A stretch of 64,000 nt of DNA from Gemmatimonadota bacterium (GCA_016871895.1 VHBO01000002.1:1-64000), one strand, 5' to 3'; shown: positions 1-10,154, counted from the stretch's first letter. The notes: a model not told the origin generated them from the letters alone. Numbers and translations: made by a program.

Positions 1-182
1 CTCACCGGGTCGGCGGCGCGCAGGTTCGCGACCGTCTGGTCGGAGAGGACCACGCCCCAGCCGAAGGTGTCGTCGGGGCGGTTTCGCTCCTCGACGATGA
101 CCTCGGCGTGCGGGTGCCGCCGCTTCAGCAGGAGCGCCGCATACAACCCGGCGGGACCGCCGCCGACCACCAGAACCTTCAC
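1..182 (-). CDS. FAD-dependent monooxygenase N-terminus (salicylyl-CoA 5-hydroxylase/anthraniloyl-CoA monooxygenase-like), partial, runs off the window
   Basis: Reverse-complement translation from GTG at 182: VKVLVVGGGPAGLYAALLLKRRHPHAEVIVEERNRPDDTFGWGVVLSDQTVANLRAADPV; GxGxxG FAD motif and RPDDTFG(W/F)GVVLSD signature. Confidence 0.75.
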   Translation of the reverse strand, partial: MKVLVVGGGPAGLYAALLLKRRHPHAEVIVEERNRPDDTFGWGVVLSDQTVANLRAADPV

Positions 183-303
183 GCCCGTCCTCCCGGGGGA
201 TGGGAACCTCGGGGAGGCTATCGTCCGGGGGGCCAAATATCCAGCAATCCCCGACCGAGGGTCCGGAACCGGCCCGCTGGCCGGGTTTGCACTACTATTA
301 AGG

Positions 304-810
304 ATGGCAGCCAAACGGCGTCGTGGGCGTGGGGGCGGTGGGGGCGGGAAGGGGAAGCGGCAGCCGACCCTGACCTCGCTGCCGACCGGTCGTGCGGCCT
401 ACACCGAGACCCGTCGCTGGCTCCTCGAACAGCACGGCCCGGTCTGTGCCTATTGCGAGCGGAGGGTCGCCGAGCGCACCATCACGCTCGATCACGTGAC
501 CCCGCGCCGCGGCCTCACCGCGTATGACCGGCGTGACAACCTCGTGCTCAGCTGCCGGCCCTGCAACGCCACCAAGGCGGACAAGCCGATCCTCGTCTTC
601 CTGCTCAGCAGCCGGACGCGCGTCGTGGCGCTGTACAAGTACGGGCGGCACCTGAGCCAGCAGTTGGTGGAGATGGTGGATGATCTCCTCCCCGAGGGGG
701 AGCGTCCGACGCTCCCGGTGCGCGCGCTCCCGGCGAAGGGTGGGAAGCGCCGTAAGTCGGCGCGTGAGCTCTTCGGCGCGGACGAGGGTCCGTCGCCGTA
801 CCTCGACTGA
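304..810 (+). CDS. HNH endonuclease family protein
   Basis: CAYCERRV...ITLDHVTPRRGL...DNLVLSCRPCNATK HNH/zinc motif; ATG at 304 chosen over the longer ORF start. Confidence 0.85.
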   Translation: MAAKRRRGRGGGGGGKGKRQPTLTSLPTGRAAYTETRRWLLEQHGPVCAYCERRVAERTITLDHVTPRRGLTAYDRRDNLVLSCRPCNATKADKPILVFLLSSRTRVVALYKYGRHLSQQLVEMVDDLLPEGERPTLPVRALPAKGGKRRKSARELFGADEGPSPYLD

Positions 811-829
811 CCCCAGCGCGCGGCGGATC

Positions 830-1966
830 GTGACGACCGATCTGGCAGGGCTCCCCACGCCCACGCTCCTGCTCGATCGCTCGCGCCTCGTCCGGAACAT
901 CACCCGTATCGCCGAGCGCGCACGGGGACTCGGGGTCCGGCTGCGCCCGCACGTGAAGACCCACAAATGCCTCGAGGTCGCGCGGCTACAGGAGGCCGCC
1001 GGTGCGGCGGGGCTGATGGTCTCCACGCTCGCTGAGGCACGGACCTTCGCCGCGCACGGATTCCGTGACCTCGTCTACGGCGTCCCGATCGAGTCCGGGA
1101 AGTTCGACGCCGTCCGGTCGCTCGTGGCGCAGGGAGTCCGGCTCGGGGTCCTCGTGGACGCGCTTGAGGTCTCCGCGCCTCTCGGGGCGATGGCGCGGGC
1201 CGCCGGTGTCGGGATTGATGTCTGGATCAAGGTGGATACCGGATATGGCCGCTGCGGCGTCGCGGCCGATGGGCCCGCGCTGCCGGCGCTCGCCGAGGCG
1301 GTCGGCGGTCATCCGGGGCTCCGGTTCGCCGGGCTCCTCACGCACGCGGGGCACGCGTATCACGCGCGCGGCGCGGCGGCGGTGCGGGCGATCGCGACGG
1401 AGGAACGCGACCAGATGCTGACCGCGCGCGCGGCGCTGCGCGCGGTCGGGATCGACACGCCGGTGCTCAGTCTCGGCTCCACGCCCACCCTCACGCACGT
1501 CGATCATTTCGACGGCATCGAGGAGGTGCGGGCGGGCAACTACGTGTTCTTCGATGTGGCGCAGGCGACCATCGGGTCGTGCACGCGCGAGGACACCGTG
1601 CTCTCCGTTCTGGCCGCCGTGGTGCACCGCGACCAGAGCGCCGGTCGGCTCGTCGTCGATGCCGGCGGCATCGCGCTGAGCAAGGATCGCGGCGCGGTCG
1701 ATCTGGAGCCCGCCACGGGGTACGGCGAGTTGCTCGACCTCGAGGGCCGAGACCTCGGGCTCCGCCTCGACAGCCTGTCGCAGGAGCACGGGGTGGTGAC
1801 CGCGGTGGACCCCGCGGCCCGGGCGATGGTCGCGTCCCTCCCCGTCGGCAGCCGGGTCCGCATCCGGGTGAATCATTCGTGCCTGACGGCGGCGCAACAC
1901 GGCGCGTATGTGGTGCACGACGGCGTGTGCGTCGTCGATCGGTGGGTGAATCACCGTGGCTGGTGA
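830..1966 (+). CDS. D-threonine aldolase / D-serine dehydratase-like PLP enzyme (alanine racemase N-terminal fold)
   Basis: TPTLLLDRSRLVRNI...LRPHVKTHKCLEVARLQ; C-terminal metal-binding VRIRVNHSCLTA. Confidence 0.85.
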   Translation: MTTDLAGLPTPTLLLDRSRLVRNITRIAERARGLGVRLRPHVKTHKCLEVARLQEAAGAAGLMVSTLAEARTFAAHGFRDLVYGVPIESGKFDAVRSLVAQGVRLGVLVDALEVSAPLGAMARAAGVGIDVWIKVDTGYGRCGVAADGPALPALAEAVGGHPGLRFAGLLTHAGHAYHARGAAAVRAIATEERDQMLTARAALRAVGIDTPVLSLGSTPTLTHVDHFDGIEEVRAGNYVFFDVAQATIGSCTREDTVLSVLAAVVHRDQSAGRLVVDAGGIALSKDRGAVDLEPATGYGELLDLEGRDLGLRLDSLSQEHGVVTAVDPAARAMVASLPVGSRVRIRVNHSCLTAAQHGAYVVHDGVCVVDRWVNHRGW

Positions 1967-2007
1967 ACGGCTGCCAACCCTTTCGGTCGGCGCGCCGTAA
2001 CGACTCG

Positions 2008-4554
2008 ATGCCTGCACCCGTGCTCGACGCATTCCGTCACTTTCGCTCCCTGGCCTTCGCGCTGGGCCTCCCGCTGTTCGTCTCGAGCATCGCCGCGCAG
2101 TCGGTGGCGGGGTCGTCGGTGGGGGAATCGATCTCGGCCGCCCGGGCGGTCCGCACCACGACCGCGATCCAGCTCGACGGTCGTGACGCCGATGCCGTCT
2201 GGCGGACCGCCCCGATCACCGACGACTTCCATCAGTTTGCTCCAGCGGAGGCGGCGCCAGCGCGCTTCCGGACCGCCTTCCAGGTCGCCTACGACGACCG
2301 GATGCTCTACGTCTTCGTGCGGATGTACGATCCGCACCCCGACTCGCTCGTCGCGCTGCTGAGCCGGCGCGACGTGCGGACGCCGTCCGAGTGGATCAAG
2401 GTCGTGATCGACGGCTACCACGATCGGCGGAGTGGGATGCAGTTCATGGTGAATCCGGTCGGGGTGAAGCGGGATGCGGCGATCTACTCCGATGTGGTGG
2501 AGGACGGCGCGTGGGATGCCGTCTGGGACGCCGCGGTGCAGATCGACTCGCTCGGCTGGACGGCGGAGTATGCCATTCCGTTCAGTCAGCTGCGGTTCAA
2601 CCCCGCCGAGGAACTCACGTTCGGCTTCGGGCTGTGGCGTGACGACGCGCGGCACGGCGAGCGGGACAGTTGGCCGGTCTATCGCCCCTCCCGGCAGACC
2701 TTCGCATCCCAGCTCGGGGACATCGTCGGCATCCGGGGGATCGGCGCCGCGCGTCGGCTCGAGGTGATGCCCTACGGCGTCACCAAGAACGTCACGCAGC
2801 CGTTGGTGGGCGGGGGCTGGGCGCACCCGCAGCAACAGGCCGTCGGGCTCGACCTCAAGGCCGGGCTCGGGCCGGCCATCACGCTCGACGCGACGATCAA
2901 TCCCGATTTCGGTCAGGTCGAGGCGGATCCGGCGGTGCTGAATCTGAGCGCCTTCGAGGTCCGATTCGAGGAGCGACGGCCGTTCTTCCAGGAGGGGGGC
3001 AATCTCTTCCGGTGCGGCGGGCCGTGTGAAGGAATCTTCTATTCCCGGCGACTCGGCCGTGCCCCACAGCTTCGCGCGACCGCGACCGATCCACTCGCCA
3101 GCACGATCGATGTCGCCGCGAAGCTGACCGGCCGTCTCGAAGGTGGCGCGCAGTTCGGCCTCGTCGCCGTCTCGTCGGCACGTGAGGTCGGCGCGACGGG
3201 TCAGACCATCGAGCCAAGGACGCGCACGCTGGTCGGCCGGTTCGTACAGGATTTCCGCCAAGGGCGCTCGCAGATCGGGACGATGATCACCGGGCTCTCG
3301 CGCGACCTCGATGCCGCGACCGAGCCGTATCTCCGGCGTGACGCGTACACGATGCTCTTGCAGGGGTATCATCGCTTCGCGGAGCGGTGGGAGTTCCAAG
3401 CCTACACCGGGCGGTCGACCGCCCGCGGAAGCGAGGCGGCGATCGCGCGGACGCAGCTCTCGAGCGTCCACTACCACCAGCGGCCCGGCAGCGATCTCGC
3501 GTACGATCCCACGCGCACGAGCCTCGAGGGGGGCGTCGCTTCGCTGCAGCTCCGCCGCTACGCCGGCCGGGTGCGCTGGGAGACGGTCACGCGCTACGCG
3601 ATGCCGGGGACGGAGCTCAACGACCTCGGGTACGTGGTCCTCATCAACGATGCGATGGTGAAGAACACGATCTCGCTCGTCTCGGTGAAGCCGACGTCGT
3701 GGTATCGGCGCGGCAATGTCGTCGTGGGCGGCGAGCAGCACTGGACCACCGGCGGTCTGCCGAGCGGGATGAGCACGACGGTGCACGGCGCGGCGGAGCT
3801 GGCGAACTTCTGGTCGAGCTCGTTCACGTGGGTAGCCTCGAACCTCGGCGCCTCCCGCTGCATCACCTGTGCGCGCGGGGGACCGGCGCTCCGGGTGTCG
3901 CCGTATCATCGGGTCAGCGTCACCATCGACGGCGATATCCGGAAGGCGCTCAAGCCCAGTCTCGATTTCAGACTCGCGACCGGGGATGAAGGGCGGTCGT
4001 GGGCGGCTCAGGTCGCGGCCGGGATGATCGGCCGCCTCGGTGACCGGACGTCGGTGGAGTTCGATGCGAGCTACGAGCGCCGGGCCGACGATACGCAGTA
4101 TTACGCCAATTACGGGGCGCTCTTCAGCGACACCACGCATTACACCGTCGCCAACCTCGGCCAGACCATTCTGGCGGTGACGGCGCGCGCGAACGTGACT
4201 CTCACCCCGGCGCTGAGCCTCCAGCTGTACGCGCAGCCATTCATCGCGAGCGGCGACTTCCGGGACTGGCGAGAGATCGTCGACCCCGCGGCCCACGCCT
4301 ACGCGGACCGGTACGCGCCGTTCAGCCGGGCGGGGACGAGCCTGCGGGGGTTCAACGCGAAGCAGTTCAACTCGAATGTCGTGTTGCGCTGGGAGTATCG
4401 GCTCGGGTCGACGCTGTTCCTCGTCTGGCAGCAGGGGCGTGGGGATGGGCGGAACCCCGGCACCTTCGACGCGGCCCGCGACCTCCGCAGCCTCTTCGCC
4501 ACGCATCCGGACAACACGCTGCTGGTGAAGGTGTCGTACTGGATGACGCCCTAA
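2008..4554 (+). CDS. DUF5916/CBM9-like outer-membrane-associated protein
   Basis: Signal peptide, IQLDGRDADAVWRTAPITDDFHQ N-terminal domain, FEERRPFFQEGGNLF motif, aromatic beta-strand-rich C-terminus. Confidence 0.8.
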   Translation: MPAPVLDAFRHFRSLAFALGLPLFVSSIAAQSVAGSSVGESISAARAVRTTTAIQLDGRDADAVWRTAPITDDFHQFAPAEAAPARFRTAFQVAYDDRMLYVFVRMYDPHPDSLVALLSRRDVRTPSEWIKVVIDGYHDRRSGMQFMVNPVGVKRDAAIYSDVVEDGAWDAVWDAAVQIDSLGWTAEYAIPFSQLRFNPAEELTFGFGLWRDDARHGERDSWPVYRPSRQTFASQLGDIVGIRGIGAARRLEVMPYGVTKNVTQPLVGGGWAHPQQQAVGLDLKAGLGPAITLDATINPDFGQVEADPAVLNLSAFEVRFEERRPFFQEGGNLFRCGGPCEGIFYSRRLGRAPQLRATATDPLASTIDVAAKLTGRLEGGAQFGLVAVSSAREVGATGQTIEPRTRTLVGRFVQDFRQGRSQIGTMITGLSRDLDAATEPYLRRDAYTMLLQGYHRFAERWEFQAYTGRSTARGSEAAIARTQLSSVHYHQRPGSDLAYDPTRTSLEGGVASLQLRRYAGRVRWETVTRYAMPGTELNDLGYVVLINDAMVKNTISLVSVKPTSWYRRGNVVVGGEQHWTTGGLPSGMSTTVHGAAELANFWSSSFTWVASNLGASRCITCARGGPALRVSPYHRVSVTIDGDIRKALKPSLDFRLATGDEGRSWAAQVAAGMIGRLGDRTSVEFDASYERRADDTQYYANYGALFSDTTHYTVANLGQTILAVTARANVTLTPALSLQLYAQPFIASGDFRDWREIVDPAAHAYADRYAPFSRAGTSLRGFNAKQFNSNVVLRWEYRLGSTLFLVWQQGRGDGRNPGTFDAARDLRSLFATHPDNTLLVKVSYWMTP

Positions 4555-4556
4555 GG

Positions 4557-4650
4557 GCAGGTGTCGGGTGTCAGATGTCAGGTGTCAGGGAGCAGGTCCT
4601 GATGTCTGATCCCTGATCCTCTGCTCCGATCTCCTGCCCCTGTCCCCTCT
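4557..4650. repeat. Intergenic degenerate tandem words (GTGTCAG/GTCAGG) followed by a complementary pyrimidine-rich arm
   Basis: caggtgtcgggtgtcagatgtcaggtgtcagggagcaggtcctgatgtctgatccctgatcc...cctgcccctgtcccct read directly. Confidence 0.7.
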
Positions 4651-4676
4651 GGTCCGTCGGCCACATCTTCCCGCGT

Positions 4677-6305
4677 ATGGCCCTCATCCCCGACACCACG
4701 CGTGACGCCCGCCGCGTGATCCTCGCGTCGTCCCTCGGTACCGTCTTCGAGTGGTACGACTTCTACCTGTACGGCTCGCTCGCGGGGATCATCAGCACCC
4801 AGTTCTTCTCCGACGTGAATCCCACCGCCGGGTTCATCTTCGCCCTCCTCGCCTTCGCCGCCGGCTTCGCGGTACGGCCCTTCGGCGCCCTCGTCTTCGG
4901 TCGCCTCGGCGACCTCGTCGGGCGGAAGCACACCTTCCTCGTCACCATCCTGATCATGGGCGCCTCGACCTTCGTGGTCGGGGTGCTCCCGTCGTATGCA
5001 CAGATCGGGATCGCGGCGCCGGTAATCCTCATCCTCCTGCGTCTCCTCCAGGGCCTCGCGCTCGGTGGCGAGTACGGCGGTGCGGCGACGTACGTCGCCG
5101 AGCACGCGCCGCCGGGCGAGCGCGGGAGCTACACGTCGTGGATCCAGACGACCGCGACGATGGGGCTCTTCCTCTCCCTCCTCGTGATCACGCTCTGCCG
5201 CGTGACGCTCGGCGAGGCGACCTTCGCGGCGTGGGGCTGGCGCATCCCGTTCCTCGTCTCGCTCGTGCTCCTCGGCATCTCGGTCTGGATCCGCCTCGCG
5301 CTCGAGGAGTCGCCCGTCTTCAAGGCGATGAAGGCCGAGGGGACCCATTCCAAGGCGCCGCTCCGCGAATCGTTCGGCGAGTGGCGGAACCTCCGGGTCG
5401 TCCTCCTCGCGCTCTTCGGCCTCACCGCCGGCCAGGCGGTCGTGTGGTACACGGGGCAGTTCTACACGCTCTTCTTCCTCACGCAGACGCTGAAGGTCGA
5501 CCTCCAGACCTCGAACGTGCTCGTCGCGGTCTCGCTCCTCCTCGCGACGCCGTTCTTCGTGGTCTTCGGTCGCCTCTCTGACCGCATCGGGCGCAAGCCG
5601 ATCATCCTCGCCGGCTGCCTGCTGGCGGCACTGACCTACTTCCCCCTCTTCCGCGCGCTCACGCACTTCGCGAATCCCGCGCTGGAGGCCGCGCAGGAGC
5701 GGGCGCCGGTCGTGGTGGCCGCCGATCCGGCCGAGTGTTCGGTGCAGTTCAATCCGGTGGGGACGAGCACCTTCACCTCGAGCTGCGACGTCGCGAAGGC
5801 GGCGCTCGTGAAGCGCGGTGTGCCGTACGCGAACGAGGCGGCCACCGGGGCCGCGACGATCCGCGTGGGCACGGTCGAGATCCCGTCGTACGACGGGACC
5901 GCGGCCGACGCGCGGCAGAAGGCGGGATTCGATGAGGAGCTCGCCGCCGCCCTCGATGCGGCGGCGTACCCGAAGGCCGCTGATCCCGCCGGCATCAACC
6001 GTCCGATGGTCGTCCTCGTGCTCTGGATCCTCGTGCTGTACGTGACGCTCGTCTACGGCCCGATCGCGGCGATGCTCGTCGAGATGTTCCCGACGCGGAT
6101 CCGGTACACGTCGATGTCGTTGCCGTATCACCTCGGGAACGGGTGGTTCGGCGGGTTCCTCCCGACCACCGCCTTCGCGATCGTCGCATCGACCGGCGAC
6201 ATCTACTCCGGGCTCTGGTATCCCGTGATCATCGCCTCGGCGACCTTCGTGATCGGGTGGTTCTTCGTTCGTGAGACGAAGGACGTCGACCTGCACGACG
6301 GCTGA
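4677..6305 (+). CDS. MFS transporter, metabolite:H+ symporter (MHS/ProP-like) family
   Basis: SSLGTVFEWYDFYLYG, RPFGALVFGRLGDLVGRK, GEYGGAATYVAEHAP, GRLSDRIGRKPIILAGC motifs. Confidence 0.9.
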   Translation: MALIPDTTRDARRVILASSLGTVFEWYDFYLYGSLAGIISTQFFSDVNPTAGFIFALLAFAAGFAVRPFGALVFGRLGDLVGRKHTFLVTILIMGASTFVVGVLPSYAQIGIAAPVILILLRLLQGLALGGEYGGAATYVAEHAPPGERGSYTSWIQTTATMGLFLSLLVITLCRVTLGEATFAAWGWRIPFLVSLVLLGISVWIRLALEESPVFKAMKAEGTHSKAPLRESFGEWRNLRVVLLALFGLTAGQAVVWYTGQFYTLFFLTQTLKVDLQTSNVLVAVSLLLATPFFVVFGRLSDRIGRKPIILAGCLLAALTYFPLFRALTHFANPALEAAQERAPVVVAADPAECSVQFNPVGTSTFTSSCDVAKAALVKRGVPYANEAATGAATIRVGTVEIPSYDGTAADARQKAGFDEELAAALDAAAYPKAADPAGINRPMVVLVLWILVLYVTLVYGPIAAMLVEMFPTRIRYTSMSLPYHLGNGWFGGFLPTTAFAIVASTGDIYSGLWYPVIIASATFVIGWFFVRETKDVDLHDG

Positions 6306-6365
6306 CCGCTCGACGCGGGCGGGGCAGCGCCCCACTCAGGGAATCGGTGGGCCTCCCCCGCCCGG

Positions 6366-8087
6366 TCAGCGCAGCGCTGGATCCCGGTAGGTGTCGCGCC
6401 CGCCCATCACGGTGAGCACGGGCCGTGCGCGCGTGAAGGTCGCGAGGGTGCCGTCGAGGATGTCGTCGGAGAGCACCACGAGGTCCGCGAGCATTCCTGG
6501 CGCGAGCGTCCCGATCTCGCGTTCGTGGAAAGCGGCATAGGCGGCGTCGCGGGTATAGTGCCGGAGGGCCGCCTCCACGTCGATCCGGTGCTGTGGTTCC
6601 CACCCACCCGCCGGGGTGCCGTCGGCGAGCTGCCGGAACACGGCCATCTGCATCCCGAGGATCGGACTCATCGGGAAGACGGGGTAGTCGCTGCCGAACG
6701 CCTGCACCGCGCCGGCGTCATCGAGCGCTTTGAATGGCATCGCACGGGCGGCGCGTTCGGGGCCGAGGAGCGGCACGTAGTTCTGCAGCGCGGTCGCGTC
6801 GGGCGTCGCGAAGACCGCCTGGGTCGACGCGATCACGCCGAGCGCCTTGAAGCGCGGCAGGTCGGCGGGATCGGGGACCTCGAGATGCTCGATCCGATGC
6901 CGCCGGTCCCGGGCGGGGGTGCGCTGCGCGACGGCCTCATAAGCGTCGAGCGCCTGACGGATCGCGGCGTCGCCGATGGCGTGGAGCTCCACCTGCAGGC
7001 CGGCGCTGTCGTAGCGCGCGATCGTCTCGACGAGGGTGTCGAGCGACCACCGCGGGAGTCCCGTCCCACCACCGATGGCATACGGGGTGAGCATCGCGGC
7101 GGAGCGCGCGTCGACGGTGCCGTCGAGCATCCCCTTCGCGATGCCGTATCGGACGAGCGGTCCCCGGTCCCGGTCCCGGTGTGCCGTCCACTCCGACAAC
7201 GCGGAGTCGCTCGGCAGAGGGATGAAGGGCACCGCGATGCGGAAGCGGGTCAGGAGCGTGCCCTCGGCGAGCGCTCGCGCGAACGCTTCCTCCTCGGCTT
7301 CGTTGAGGCCGTTCGCCACCTGGAGCGCGGTAAGCCCGTCGCGGGCCGCCGCGGCCATCGTCGCCTGGAGCGCCGCGTACACCTCATCCGCGCTCGGCGC
7401 CGGGATGCGTGCCTTCACGGGCCACGCCGCCGTCTCGCGGAGCAGTCCGGTCGGCGTCCCGTCGCGGGTACGGTCGATCGCTCCACCCACCGGCGCGACC
7501 GTCGTGCGGTCGATGCCCGCGAGTCGGAGCGCGACGCGGTTGGCGATCGACTGGTGGCCGTCCCGGTCGACGAGGAGCACCGGACGGTCGGGGAAAGCCG
7601 CATCGATCGCCGCGCTCGTCGCCGTGTTCTCGGGGAACATATCGGGGGTCCAGCCGCGCCCCGTGACCCACGCGTCGGGGGGCAACGTCGCCGCGAAGGC
7701 CTGCAGGCGCGCGACGAGCGAATCGACGGAGGGCGCGCCGGTGAGGTCGGCGTCGCGACGTGCCGGCAGATGCCAGTGGGCATCGTGGAAGCCCGGGACG
7801 ACGCGCCGACCGCCGAGGTTCTCGGTCCGTGTGGCCTCGCCGGCCAGCGTCTCGATCTCCGCATCGAACCCGACCGCGATGATGGTGTCGCCGCGGATCG
7901 CGAGCGCCGTCGCGGCGGGGCGTGTGGAGTCGCCGGTCCAGACGAGCCCGTTGAGGAGGATCCGGTCGGGCGGCGGCGCGCTCGGGCCACAGGCGGCGGC
8001 GAGCAGCAGCGTGGCGAGAGGGAGCAGGGCGAGGGGGCGGCTGGTGGTCGAGCGGCCGGTGTGGGGCAGGTGAGCGAGTGGGCGCAT
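6366..8087 (-). CDS. Amidohydrolase family protein (YtcJ-like, lipoprotein)
   Basis: DRILLNGLVWTGD, VVPGFHDAHWHLP, RIEHLEVPDP, FGSDYPVFPMSPILGMQ; lipobox LAAACG. Confidence 0.9.
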   Translation of the reverse strand: MRPLAHLPHTGRSTTSRPLALLPLATLLLAAACGPSAPPPDRILLNGLVWTGDSTRPAATALAIRGDTIIAVGFDAEIETLAGEATRTENLGGRRVVPGFHDAHWHLPARRDADLTGAPSVDSLVARLQAFAATLPPDAWVTGRGWTPDMFPENTATSAAIDAAFPDRPVLLVDRDGHQSIANRVALRLAGIDRTTVAPVGGAIDRTRDGTPTGLLRETAAWPVKARIPAPSADEVYAALQATMAAAARDGLTALQVANGLNEAEEEAFARALAEGTLLTRFRIAVPFIPLPSDSALSEWTAHRDRDRGPLVRYGIAKGMLDGTVDARSAAMLTPYAIGGGTGLPRWSLDTLVETIARYDSAGLQVELHAIGDAAIRQALDAYEAVAQRTPARDRRHRIEHLEVPDPADLPRFKALGVIASTQAVFATPDATALQNYVPLLGPERAARAMPFKALDDAGAVQAFGSDYPVFPMSPILGMQMAVFRQLADGTPAGGWEPQHRIDVEAALRHYTRDAAYAAFHEREIGTLAPGMLADLVVLSDDILDGTLATFTRARPVLTVMGGRDTYRDPALR

Positions 8088-8167
8088 ACCCTCTGACCTA
8101 CGACGTGGCGCCGTGACCCGCAAGCATCACGCTCGCGGTGCACGCCCCCGCGCCCGACATTATCGGG

Positions 8168-9259
8168 ATGAATCCCGCCCTGCGCCGCCCCATCGTCCTG
8201 TTCTTCCTCGCCATCGACCTCACCCTCTTCGCGTACCTCGCCCTCTGGCCGGTGCCGATCGATCCGGTGGCGTGGGAGGCGCCGGTGGATGCCGGCTACG
8301 TCGGGGCATTCGCGCCCGACTCCGCGCTCGCGGGCGCCGAGCGGGTCCCTCTGGGCGATCACCCGGGGCCCGAGAGCGTGGCGCGTGATGCCGCGGGCCG
8401 GATCTACGCGGCGACCCGCGACGGGGCCATCGTCCGGCTCGACGCCGAGGGGCGGAACCCCGTCGTCTGGGCGCGCACCGACGGGCGGCCGCTCGGGCTC
8501 GCCTTCGGGGCAGATGGAACGCTCTATGTCGCGGACGGGATCCGCGGGCTCCTCGCCGTCGACACCACCGGGCAGGTGATGGTCCTTGCGACCGAGGCGG
8601 AGGGGCGTTCCTTCGGCTTCGCCGATGACCTCGATGTCGCGCCTGATGGCCGCGTCTACTTCAGTGACGCATCGAGCAAGTTCACCGTGGCGGCACGGGC
8701 TGATGCGGACGCGAGCACCCTCGACATCATCGAGCACGGGGGCCACGGGCGGCTCCTCGAGTGGGATCCGGTCACGCGGCAGGTGCGGGTCGTCGCCGCC
8801 GGGCTACAGTTCGCCAACGGCGTCGCGCTCACCGCCGATGCGCGCGCGGTGCTGCTCACCGAGACCGGGGCGTATCGCATCGTGCGCGTGGAGGTGCAGG
8901 GGCCGGCGCGCGGCACGGTGACGCCGCTCCTCGAGAACCTGCCGGGCTTCCCCGACAACATCTCGCGTGACGCCGAGGGCCGGTTCTGGGTGGCGCTCTT
9001 CGCGCCGCGGAAGGCGATCCTCGACCGACTCGCCGCGCATCCGGCGCTCCGGCGGGTGATCGTGCGCATCCCCGCCGCGTTGCAGCCGAAGCCCTCGCGC
9101 CACGCGCATCTCATCGCCATCGACGAGACGGGGCGGGTGCTCGATGACCGCCAGGATCCCGCCGGTGGGTACGCGCCGATCACCGACGTCCTCGCGACCG
9201 ACCGCTGGCTCTATCTGGGTAGCCTCTCCGAACCGACGCTCGCCCGCGTCCCGCGCTGA
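8168..9259 (+). CDS. SMP-30/gluconolactonase/strictosidine synthase-like protein
   Basis: GPESVARDAAGRIYAATRDG, DDLDVAPDGRVYFSDASSK, GFPDNISRDAEGRFWVALF. Confidence 0.85.
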   Translation: MNPALRRPIVLFFLAIDLTLFAYLALWPVPIDPVAWEAPVDAGYVGAFAPDSALAGAERVPLGDHPGPESVARDAAGRIYAATRDGAIVRLDAEGRNPVVWARTDGRPLGLAFGADGTLYVADGIRGLLAVDTTGQVMVLATEAEGRSFGFADDLDVAPDGRVYFSDASSKFTVAARADADASTLDIIEHGGHGRLLEWDPVTRQVRVVAAGLQFANGVALTADARAVLLTETGAYRIVRVEVQGPARGTVTPLLENLPGFPDNISRDAEGRFWVALFAPRKAILDRLAAHPALRRVIVRIPAALQPKPSRHAHLIAIDETGRVLDDRQDPAGGYAPITDVLATDRWLYLGSLSEPTLARVPR

Positions 9260-9260
9260 C

Positions 9261-10094
9261 TCAGCTGGGCGCGCGCTCCTCGAGCCACTCGTCGAGGGCG
9301 GCGAGGACCGGGGCGGGATCGACGGCGTTGAAGATCTCGTGGTAGAGGCCACCGAAACTCTTCGCGCGGACGACGTGCTGCGGCGCCTGCATCGCGAACT
9401 TTGCGCTCCCGGCCGGGTCGACGAGGTGATCCTCCAGTGCCCACATCAGGAGCGTCGGGACCGGCCACTGCCGCGCCTGGGCGATCACTTCGCCGCCGCC
9501 CTGCAACACCGCGCGCGCGAGTCGCGGTGTGATCCGGTCGTGCACGAGGGGATCAGCCTTGTAGGCGGCGACGACCGCGGCGCTCTTGGAGACCTTGTCG
9601 GGCTGCACGCCATTGTGCACCGCGAGGCCCGGCAGGAGCGCGGAGCCGATGACCAGCTGTACCCGTTGCAGGAGGCTCGTCTTCACGGCGAACGCGGGGG
9701 AGGAGAGGATCAGCCCGTCGACGGGACGGTATCGACGCGCCACGAGCTGCGCCGCGATCTGCCCTCCCATACTGTGGCCGAGCAGGAAGAGGCGGTTCTG
9801 CGGGTGAGCGCGCCGCGCGGCATCGATGACCAACGTCAGGTCGTCGAGGTGGTCGTCGGCGTGGCGGATCGCCCCGCGGCGCCCCTCGGACTTCCCGTGA
9901 CCCCGGAGATCGTACGTGACGCAGTCGAAGCCCTGCTTGGTGAGATGCATCGCGAGCTTCACGTAGCGACCGGCGTGCTCCCCGAGCCCGTGCACCACGA
10001 GGATCGTGCCGCGTGGCCGGCCCGTGCGCTTCCACCGCCGAAGCATCAGGGCGGTACCGTCGCGCGCGGAGATCTGCTCTGGGGTCGTCGACAT
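9261..10094 (-). CDS. Alpha/beta hydrolase, monoacylglycerol lipase/lysophospholipase-like
   Basis: VVHGLGEHAGRY, DLRGHGKSEGRRG, LLGHSMGGQIAAQ. Confidence 0.9.
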   Translation of the reverse strand: MSTTPEQISARDGTALMLRRWKRTGRPRGTILVVHGLGEHAGRYVKLAMHLTKQGFDCVTYDLRGHGKSEGRRGAIRHADDHLDDLTLVIDAARRAHPQNRLFLLGHSMGGQIAAQLVARRYRPVDGLILSSPAFAVKTSLLQRVQLVIGSALLPGLAVHNGVQPDKVSKSAAVVAAYKADPLVHDRITPRLARAVLQGGGEVIAQARQWPVPTLLMWALEDHLVDPAGSAKFAMQAPQHVVRAKSFGGLYHEIFNAVDPAPVLAALDEWLEERAPS

Positions 10095-10154
10095 GCGCAG
10101 GGGGTGGCGGGCGGCGGAGGCGGGTCAGAACTTCCGACTCTCTCCGGGAAACAT

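Noticed and set aside
1951-4506. 851-aa minus-strand ORF opposite the DUF5916 gene
   Set aside because: High-GC antisense artefact: Arg/Pro/Glu-rich translation with no domain, while the plus strand encodes a recognisable protein.
4557-4650. CRISPR-like array at the tandem intergenic words
   Set aside because: Words are 7-10 nt, degenerate and without unique spacers of regular length; no cas genes.
4578-6335. 585-aa minus-strand ORF opposite the MHS transporter
   Set aside because: Charged, repetitive antisense translation; plus strand has clear MFS motifs.
6525-8096. 523-aa plus-strand ORF opposite the amidohydrolase
   Set aside because: Antisense GC-skew ORF, no recognisable domain.
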